From positions 1 through 15,985 of the forward strand of contig JASHYS010000367.1 in assembly GCA_030042915.1 (NCBI GenBank): 15,985 nt of DNA. Direction: 5' to 3'. A model generated the notes under the pieces. It saw only the letters and a list, made by a program, of their open reading frames with translations, was not told the DNA's origin and did no database searches. Origin of the DNA: Acidobacteriaceae bacterium (GTDB lineage: Bacteria > Acidobacteriota > Terriglobia > Terriglobales > Acidobacteriaceae). Of the stretch, positions 7,342-13,096 are shown one piece after another (the first letter of the stretch is position 1; each line of letters starts with the position of its first letter). The position numbers and the translations under genes are program-made.

Positions 7342-8333
7342 GCGGAGATACCAAGGTGGACACTCGCAGCGCGGCGAAGAATGCGGCAGGGGCGGTACCG
7401 ATCTTCCGCACGCTTGCTGAGATTCCACCGGGCTTCGGTCCCACGGTGGCCGCAGTGGGCAATTTCGATGGCGTGCACATGGGGCACCGGAGGATCCTTG
7501 CCGCAGCCGCGGCCGAGGCGCACAGTGTGGGAGCACGTGCCGTCGCTCTAACCTTCGACCCGCATCCGGAACACTTTCTTCGCCCCGCGCACGCGCCGAG
7601 GCTGATTACGCCGCTGGCCGAGCGGATGCGCCTGCTCAAGCAAACGGGAATCGATGCCGTGCTTGTGCTCACCTTCGACGCTGCGCTGGCGCATCTCACG
7701 CCACAGCAATTTGTCGAGCGCATTCTGGTTGGAGCGCTTCAGGTTCGCAGCGTCCACGAGGGGCGGAACTTCCGCTTCGGGCACTGCGCTGCGGCCGGCG
7801 TCGATGAACTGGCGGCGATGGGCGCGGAGCTGGGATTCGGAGCACACGTTCACGAGGCAGTTCGGGTGCACGGGCTCGAGGTTTCAAGTTCCGCGGTTCG
7901 TTCCCTGGTTAGCACCGGCGACGTGCGCCGCGCCCGTTGGATGCTGGGGCGTCCATTTGCGGTGATCTCCGCGCCGGCCTCCGGACGCGGCATCGGCACG
8001 CGGCTTTTGGTTCCCACCATCAATCTCGCTCCCTACGATGGCCTGCTTCCGGCCCTGGGCGTTTACGTGACGCGCCTCAATGTGCAAGGACGCAAGTTTC
8101 AAGCGGTAACGAATGTGGGTAACCGTCCCACCTTCGGCGAGCCTTCATTCGCCGTCGAGTCGCACATTCTGAATTTTGAGCCGATCGAGCTCAGCGCGGA
8201 GATGCAGATTGAGCTGGAGTTTCTGACGCGGTTGCGCGGGGAGCGCGAGTGGCCGTCGCCGGAGGCGCTGAAGGCGCAGATCTTGAAGGATGTGGCGCGG
8301 GCGAAACAGTATTTTGCGCGGTTGAGCTTGTGA
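7338..8333 (+). CDS. ribF: Bifunctional riboflavin kinase / FAD synthetase
   Basis: Makes FMN from riboflavin and then FAD from FMN, in the cytoplasm. The 331-residue length fits. Adenylyltransferase domain (about 22-190): AVGNFDGVHMGH (39-50), TFDPHPEHF (72-80), EGRNFRFG (141-148) and SSSAVR (183-188). Riboflavin kinase domain (about 200-331): LGRPFAV, PTINL (226-230), NVGNRPTFG (259-267) and Glu274 in VESHILNF as the likely catalytic base. The usual GRxLGFPT stretch reads GTRLLVPT, a divergent version; I recall this variant in acidobacteria but cannot verify it. The C-terminal FLTRLRGEREW and LKAQILKDVARAKQYF are conserved family features, so the end is real. That end overlaps the convergent PBP gene by 143 bp. 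Start overlaps the upstream hydrolase gene by 4 bp. Confidence 0.96.
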   Translation: MSGDTKVDTRSAAKNAAGAVPIFRTLAEIPPGFGPTVAAVGNFDGVHMGHRRILAAAAAEAHSVGARAVALTFDPHPEHFLRPAHAPRLITPLAERMRLLKQTGIDAVLVLTFDAALAHLTPQQFVERILVGALQVRSVHEGRNFRFGHCAAAGVDELAAMGAELGFGAHVHEAVRVHGLEVSSSAVRSLVSTGDVRRARWMLGRPFAVISAPASGRGIGTRLLVPTINLAPYDGLLPALGVYVTRLNVQGRKFQAVTNVGNRPTFGEPSFAVESHILNFEPIELSAEMQIELEFLTRLRGEREWPSPEALKAQILKDVARAKQYFARLSL

Positions 8334-10680
8334 TGAGCGTGCGAGCTTTCGGATCGGCTGCCGTCGAGCTTTGAGCGTGCGAGCTCTCCGGCCTGGCTCC
8401 CGGTTTCACCGGGCGCTCGGCGCCGGCGCGGCTGAGTGGGTTCTTTGCGGGATCGGTCTCGTCGCCGCCCGCAAACTGCTCGTCGTCCTTGCCGGCGATA
8501 GCGGCGCGCATGAAGTTGATCCAGATAGGCAGCGCGGCCACCGCACCCGTTTCCTTGTCGCCCAGAGACTCCCGGCTGTCGTAGCCCACCCACACGCCGC
8601 AGGTAATCGAGGGCGAGAATCCTAAAAACCACGCGTCGGTAAAGTCGCTGGTGGTTCCGGTCTTGCCGCCCAGGGGGTGCTTCAGCTGCGCTGCAGCGGC
8701 GCCGGTGCCATGTTCGGTGACGCCGCGGAGCAGAAACATCATGGTTCGCGCCGTCTGCTGATCGATGACCTCATTCACCGCAGGCGTGTCTTCCCACAGC
8801 GTAATGCCGTCGGCGTTCGAGACCTTGCGGATCACCCTCGGCGTCAGGCGGATGCCGTCGTTGGGAAACACGGAGTACGAGGCCACCTGCTCTTCGAGCG
8901 TGATCTCTACCGCGCCCAGCGCGACCGGCAGATACGGCGGAATATTCGAAGTGACGCCGAACCGGTGCGCTACGTCGATGACCTGGTGAATGCCTACGCG
9001 CGCAGCCAGTTTAAGCGCGGGAATGTTGCGCGACTCGGCAAAGGCGTTGGCAATGGTCATGGTGCCCTTGTAGTCGTTCTCGTAGTTGTGCGGCACGTAA
9101 TCGCCAAAGCGAACCGGGGCATCGACAATGAGGTCTGCGGGCTTGACTCCGTCTTCAACGGCAGCCGTGTAAACGTAGGGCTTGAAACTGGAACCGGTCT
9201 GGCGCTCGGCTTGCGTTGCGCGATTAAAGACCGAGAGTGCGTAATCGCGGCCGCCCACCATGGCCAGCACGTCGCCGCTGCTGTTATCGACGGTCAGCAA
9301 AGCTCCCTCCGCACCGGAGTCCTGCTCGAGCGAGGCGCGGCGCGCAGTTCCCTGGACGGCGGGACCGAGGCGAACATAGATGATGTCGCCGGGCTTGGTG
9401 AGCGCGTCGCCGCGGCGCACGCCCGTCCACTGCCAGTCAGCGGGCTCCAGAACGATATCCGCGCCGTCCTGGTCAGCCGGGCCGATGCGTGCGCGGATTT
9501 CCTGCGCGAGCGCGCGCGTCACCAGGGCATGGATGTAATCGCCGGTGCCGGCAGCTACCGCCCAATCGGGATGCCGGTAATCGTCAAGCGCGGCACCCGA
9601 AGCAAGTATGTTGTCTAGCTCTCCCTTCCAGCCGTGACGCCGCTCATAAGCGGCAAGTCCGTCGGGCACGACGCGGTTGGCCACCTGCTGCAGGTCAAGA
9701 TCGAGCGTGGTGTCGACGCGCAGGCCGGCTTCATGCACCTCTTCAACGCCAAAGTGCTGCTCGAGTTCTCGGCGCACCTCCTCCTGGAACCAGGGCGCCA
9801 CCGAACCCACGGGCTGCGCAATGTGCAATCCGAGCGGAGCTTTGCGCGCCGCATTGGCCTGCGCGTGGGTGATGACGCCGTCAGACTCCATTTCAGTAAT
9901 CACCAGGTTGCGCCGGTGCAGCGCCTTCTCGGGATTCAGAATGGGCGAGAACGCCACGGGCCCTTTGGGCAGCCCGGCCAGCAACGCCGCTTCTGTCAGT
10001 GTCAGATCCTTGGCGTGTTTCGAAAAGTAATACTCAGACGCAGCCTCGAATCCGTACATCCCGCTGCCCAGATAAATCTGGTTGCCGTAGAGGGTGAAGA
10101 TCTGCTCCTTGGTGAAGGCGCGCTCGATCTGAATCGCCAGGTAGGCTTCTTGAATCTTCCGCATGGCCGTACGGTCAGACGAGAGAAAAAGGTTGCGCGC
10201 CAGTTGCATGGTCAGGGTGGAAGCGCCCTGGGCGCGACCGTGACTGCGAATGTCGTGCCAGGCTGCGCCGATCACGCGAAAAACATTGATGCCCCAGTGG
10301 GACTCGAAATTCTTGTCCTCAATGGAGATAACGGCTTGCCGCAGCACAGGAGCAAATCCGTTGTAGCCGACCACTTCGCGGCGTTCCAGCGCAAAAGAGC
10401 CGAAAAGATGGCCCTTGCGGTCATAGAGGTCAGTCGTCGTGGAGGGGCGATATGCTTCAAGTTCACTGATTTGTGGCAGATCCACAGAGTAGACGAGCGT
10501 CAATCCAGCCAGCGAACCGGTGGCGCCGGCAAGAAGAATCAGCGCAGCCAGCGCCCAGCGTCCAGCCAGCTTATAACGGCGCTGCGCAGAAGTCCGCCGC
10601 ACCGCGGCACGGCGCACCGGCTTGAGGACACGCGTTACCGTCCGCTGCTCAGGCGGGCGAATGGGTGTGGTGGCTGGCAA
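8191..10680 (-). CDS. mrcA: Penicillin-binding protein 1A family (transglycosylase/transpeptidase)
   Basis: Polymerises and cross-links peptidoglycan from lipid II at the outer face of the cytoplasmic membrane. The product has 829 residues. A basic cytoplasmic tail (1-40) precedes one membrane helix (about 41-64). The GT51 domain shows SIEDKNFESHWG (119-130, catalytic E121), QGASTLTMQLARNLFL (151-166), RKIQEAYLAIQIE and TLYGNQIYLGSGMYG. The transpeptidase domain shows the nucleophile in TGSSFKP (S497-K500), SRN (550-552) and GGKTGTT (KTG 673-675). The last 90 residues are a low-complexity Pro/Ser/Ala/Thr tail, whose final 47 codons run antisense to ribF. The start is TTG at 10680; the only nearby ATG (10695) is out of frame, and a later GTG is possible. 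It is the last gene of the minus-strand run, 163 bp after the S41-like gene. The gene symbol is by family only. Confidence 0.93.
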   Translation of the reverse strand: MPATTPIRPPEQRTVTRVLKPVRRAAVRRTSAQRRYKLAGRWALAALILLAGATGSLAGLTLVYSVDLPQISELEAYRPSTTTDLYDRKGHLFGSFALERREVVGYNGFAPVLRQAVISIEDKNFESHWGINVFRVIGAAWHDIRSHGRAQGASTLTMQLARNLFLSSDRTAMRKIQEAYLAIQIERAFTKEQIFTLYGNQIYLGSGMYGFEAASEYYFSKHAKDLTLTEAALLAGLPKGPVAFSPILNPEKALHRRNLVITEMESDGVITHAQANAARKAPLGLHIAQPVGSVAPWFQEEVRRELEQHFGVEEVHEAGLRVDTTLDLDLQQVANRVVPDGLAAYERRHGWKGELDNILASGAALDDYRHPDWAVAAGTGDYIHALVTRALAQEIRARIGPADQDGADIVLEPADWQWTGVRRGDALTKPGDIIYVRLGPAVQGTARRASLEQDSGAEGALLTVDNSSGDVLAMVGGRDYALSVFNRATQAERQTGSSFKPYVYTAAVEDGVKPADLIVDAPVRFGDYVPHNYENDYKGTMTIANAFAESRNIPALKLAARVGIHQVIDVAHRFGVTSNIPPYLPVALGAVEITLEEQVASYSVFPNDGIRLTPRVIRKVSNADGITLWEDTPAVNEVIDQQTARTMMFLLRGVTEHGTGAAAAQLKHPLGGKTGTTSDFTDAWFLGFSPSITCGVWVGYDSRESLGDKETGAVAALPIWINFMRAAIAGKDDEQFAGGDETDPAKNPLSRAGAERPVKPGARPESSHAQSSTAADPKARTLITSSTAQNTVSPAPHPSRSAPSAPPATATRAPRATASETPAQSASPR
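8324..8388. repeat. Imperfect direct repeat at the ribF stop codon
   Basis: TGAGCGTGCGAGCTTTC (8334-8350) recurs as TGAGCGTGCGAGCTCTC (8372-8388), 16 of 17 bases identical, 38 bp apart. The similarity extends left through GAGCTT (8324-8329 and 8366-8371) if four bases of the first copy, which include the ribF stop codon, are treated as an insertion. The spacing is not a multiple of three, so the two copies are read in different frames within the PBP tail. Confidence 0.6.
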
Positions 10681-10803
10681 AGGGGTCTGGCCTCATAAGT
10701 CCGTCCCGTATCTGGCGCGGGAGGAGAAACGCCCTACGGTAAAGGCTAGCATTGGTCCGGGGCGAAGAAATTTTGAATCGATGTGACTTTCGTACCGCGC
10801 CCA

Positions 10804-10842
10804 GTTCAGAACCAGACGCGCAAAAATTGCAGGTTCCGAACC
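10804..10842. promoter_or_regulatory. Two palindromic sites 29 bp apart upstream of the PBP gene
   Basis: GGTTCCGAACC (10832-10842) is a perfect odd-centred palindrome, and GTTCAGAACC (10804-10813) is a near copy of it. Their centres are 29 bp apart, close to three helical turns, so a dimeric regulator could occupy both. They lie between the S41-like gene and the PBP gene, more than 120 bp before the PBP start. The left part may instead belong to a terminator hairpin, annotated separately. Confidence 0.25.
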
Positions 10843-10843
10843 G
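10821..10843 (-). terminator. Possible intrinsic terminator after the S41-like gene
   Basis: Directly after the TAG at 10844-10846, the minus strand reads GCGGTTCGGAACCTGC followed by AATTTTTG. GGTT and AACC pair around a CGG loop, with two more GC pairs beyond a bulged T. The stem is short, but the T-run sits where an intrinsic terminator needs it. If it works, the PBP gene would need its own promoter in the remaining 140 bp. Confidence 0.35.
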
Positions 10844-12034
10844 CTAACTGTTCTTGCTCTTCAAGAGCGCCAGCGCCTGATTCAGCTGGTCGTCGCCGTT
10901 GGATGCGGGCATGGGTTCCTCATCTTCCTCGGGTCCGGCGACCACGAGAGTCGGCGTAACCGCCTCATCTTCAATTTTTTTCCCGTTTGGATCTTCGTAC
11001 TTGGCTACGGTAAGCATCAGAGCGGCGCCGTCTTCGAGGTCGATGGTTTTCAACACCGCACCTTCACCAAAGGTGCGCTCGCCCACCACGTCGCCGCGTT
11101 TGTCGGCTTCAATGGCCGCTGCAGCCAGTTCCGGGGCTCCGTATGTTCCGCGGTTCACCAGGATGGCAAGCGGCGCATCGGTCAGCCATTGCGACGCGTC
11201 CGCGGGGAACATCTGCATGGGAACCTTCTGTCCTTCCAGCGATCCCAGATTGCCCGTCTTGATGAAGAAATTCGCCAGCAGCAGCCCCTGTTTAGGGTCG
11301 TCGCCTGTGGTATCTCGCAAGTCCAGCAGAATTTTCCGCGTCTTGCCGGCGGCCTTAATCCGAGCCGCAATGTCGTCAACTCGAGCCGCGGTCAGGGCGC
11401 CCGGTTTCAGATAAAGAATGGTCGCGTTTTCGTAAAACTGCTCGCCAAGGGGCGGCGCATCGGAGACTGAACGCGTGAGAGTAATCTTCTCGGGTTCAGG
11501 CTTTATAGGCCGCACCACAGAAAGCGTCACCGTGGACCCGGGCTTGCCTGCGAGCATGAACCGGATGACTGCCAAGGGCAGATCGTGCGTCGACTCGCCG
11601 TCTATCAGATCAATCACGTAGCCATCGCGCAGATGTTCCTGGTCGGCGGGCGAGCCGGGCAGAACATTGACGATCGTGGCATAGCCATAGCGCTTTGAAA
11701 CGGTCATTCCCACTTGCGCGTTGTCGCCTTCGGGCCGATCCTTGTATAGCTTGTACTGCGCGGGCGTCAGATAGCTTGAGTCGGGGTCGAGCGAATCGAG
11801 CAGGCCGTGCAATGCACCGTTGGTGACGTCGGGAATGTTGGGCTCGGTGACGTAGTAGTTCTGAATCTTGCGCAGAACCTCGGAGTACACCCGGATCTGC
11901 TGATACGCGGAACTCTGATCGTCGCCTGCGTGGACGCCAAACCAGCCGAACTCGCCCAGGACATAACCCAGTCCGAGGCCGGCAAAGATGATTACAGAGA
12001 TTGCAAAGACAATGCGTTGAAAGATTCGAGACAC
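10844..12034 (-). CDS. PDZ-S41 C-terminal-processing-peptidase homologue lacking the catalytic dyad
   Basis: From the GTG at 12034 the product has 396 residues. An N-terminal membrane segment (5-28, RIVFAISVIIFAGLGLGYVLG) anchors a periplasmic protein. Next come the helical region typical of CtpA proteins (YSEVLRKIQNYYV, LDSLDPDSSYLTPAQYK), a PDZ domain (about 105-178, VNVLPGSPADQEHLRDGYVI) and the S41 core. Core landmarks are present, namely LLDLRD, ILVNRG and VVGERTFG, but the family's Ser (normally in SASASE) is Gly299 in TYGAPE and the Lys (normally GKG) is Glu324 in GEG. Spacing between the two is exactly the family's 25. The DLRxNxGG loop is also altered. So it is probably a non-proteolytic scaffold or peptide-binding protein. 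The frame is open to a GTG at 12142 with an ATG at 12097, but codons upstream of 12034 have poor GC3 and no family likeness. Confidence 0.88.
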   Translation of the reverse strand: MSRIFQRIVFAISVIIFAGLGLGYVLGEFGWFGVHAGDDQSSAYQQIRVYSEVLRKIQNYYVTEPNIPDVTNGALHGLLDSLDPDSSYLTPAQYKLYKDRPEGDNAQVGMTVSKRYGYATIVNVLPGSPADQEHLRDGYVIDLIDGESTHDLPLAVIRFMLAGKPGSTVTLSVVRPIKPEPEKITLTRSVSDAPPLGEQFYENATILYLKPGALTAARVDDIAARIKAAGKTRKILLDLRDTTGDDPKQGLLLANFFIKTGNLGSLEGQKVPMQMFPADASQWLTDAPLAILVNRGTYGAPELAAAAIEADKRGDVVGERTFGEGAVLKTIDLEDGAALMLTVAKYEDPNGKKIEDEAVTPTLVVAGPEEDEEPMPASNGDDQLNQALALLKSKNS

Positions 12035-12179
12035 ACACCACCACCACGGGGCGCCGTCTAGGGAAGCCGGACGCTCACAACGTATAGACGCAATCATACC
12101 CCAAGTGGCGTTTTCATGCCTGGGGGCGTCGCGATGCGACACAAAGGAAAGGCACTACGGGCCCCAACGCCGGATGCAA

Positions 12180-12632
12180 TCAGCCAGGAATGGCGAAGCG
12201 CATCGTCAGGCGATTGCCGCCAGGCAGCCGCTGGTAGGTCAGAGAGCCCGCGAACCTGCGCATCAGGCGAATGCCCCGGCCTCCCGGCCTCAACTCGTCG
12301 ACCGTCGACGGATTTTCCGCCTCAGGCGCTGTCAGAGGATTGAACGGGGGGGCTTGATCCTCGATGGTCAAAACCAGCTGGTTGCTTTCGTCGAGCGCGC
12401 AGTCAACCGTAAGTGTTTCACCGGCGCGGCCTCGGTAACCGTGCCGGATGACATTCGAAAGCGCCTCTTCAAGGCAAAGCAGGATGGCAAATTGGGTGTG
12501 GGCTGGAATGGCGTAGGCGTGAGCGAGCGATTCCATCCATGGCCACACCAATAAGAGGTCGTCGAGCCGGCTGTGGATCGTCAGTCGGCTGGCAGGCCTG
12601 GATGCAGGTCTTTGCGCCATGGTTGGTGGCAT
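12180..12632 (-). CDS. RsbW-like HATPase: serine kinase / anti-sigma factor
   Basis: A 150-residue GHKL-fold protein of the RsbW/SpoIIAB type. Such proteins bind and inhibit a sigma factor or other partner and phosphorylate a STAS antagonist on Ser. The N box is CLEEALSNVIRHGY (53-66; E55/E56 and N60), the G1 box is IEDQAPPFNPL (90-100), and the G2 box is GGRGIRLMRRF (117-127). In G1 the usual DxG reads DQA, a change that could affect ATP binding; D92 itself is kept. There are two possible starts, ATG 12632 and ATG 12620, neither with a good ribosome-binding site. The STAS gene ends only 15 bp upstream, so the two are very probably co-transcribed and form an antagonist/anti-sigma pair. The cognate sigma factor is not in this window. 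Confidence 0.9.
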   Translation of the reverse strand: MPPTMAQRPASRPASRLTIHSRLDDLLLVWPWMESLAHAYAIPAHTQFAILLCLEEALSNVIRHGYRGRAGETLTVDCALDESNQLVLTIEDQAPPFNPLTAPEAENPSTVDELRPGGRGIRLMRRFAGSLTYQRLPGGNRLTMRFAIPG

Positions 12633-12647
12633 CCGTAGGGGAGGAAC

Positions 12648-12983
12648 CTACTGCAATGCCGCGAGTGCGGCATTCAGATCGTGATGAACCGGCAGAAGGT
12701 TGACAATGCCGCTGGCCTTCAAGACGGACTCGACCATATCGTTGGGACCGAAAAGAACCACTTTGCCGCCACGGCCCAGAACTGCACGCGAAGGAAATAC
12801 GATAGAGCTTAATCCCATCGAACCAAGGAACGTCACCTTCTGCAGATCAATAAGGAGTTTCTTGCTGCTGCCGGCCACCAGGTTCATCTTCATATCCACA
12901 GCCGCGGCACCGGCAATGTCCATGCGGCCGTCGAGCTGAACGCGCGTGACGCCGCCAGCCATTTCTTCCGTGGAGATTTGCAT
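12648..12983 (-). CDS. STAS-domain anti-sigma factor antagonist (RsbV/SpoIIAA-like)
   Basis: A 111-residue STAS protein. In partner switching the unphosphorylated form binds the HATPase and frees its target, and phosphorylation on one Ser turns it off. I choose ATG 12983 because AAGGA stands 8 bases before it; the frame is open to 13070 but that part is a basic, family-unlike sequence. Landmarks: TRVQLDGRMDIAGA (strand 1), KLLIDLQKVTFLGSMGLSSI (strand 2, loop and helix) and GGKVVLFGPN. The phosphorylation loop, commonly DSSG, reads GSMG, keeping the Ser but losing the preceding Asp. The gene sits between the Ser/Thr kinase (113-bp gap) and the HATPase (15-bp gap). Cytoplasmic. Confidence 0.93.
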   Translation of the reverse strand: MQISTEEMAGGVTRVQLDGRMDIAGAAAVDMKMNLVAGSSKKLLIDLQKVTFLGSMGLSSIVFPSRAVLGRGGKVVLFGPNDMVESVLKASGIVNLLPVHHDLNAALAALQ

Positions 12984-13096
12984 TTTCTTCTTCCTTTTTG
13001 TCTTGCGAGATGCGGGATGCCTGGTTCGGTGGTGCGGCCGCGGAGAAGTCGCTTTCAAAGCTAGCGACATGGTACCGGGCGAATGTGACAGTTCGG

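Noticed and set aside
10653..10695. Short upstream frame (ATG at 10695, about 15 codons) overlapping the PBP start
   Set aside because: Too short to judge, and no ribosome-binding site supports it. A leader peptide cannot be excluded but is not supported.
8677..10698. Two long plus-strand frames (8677-9618 and 9634-10698) opposite the PBP gene
   Set aside because: Both are shadows of well-conserved GT51 and transpeptidase sequence; their translations have no recognisable domain and are rich in Arg/His.
12035..12142. N-terminal extension of the S41-like protein up to 12142
   Set aside because: Codons here have low GC at third positions unlike the neighbours, contain a run of three Trp and no family likeness, and would put 36 residues before the membrane segment. 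An ATG at 12097 remains possible.
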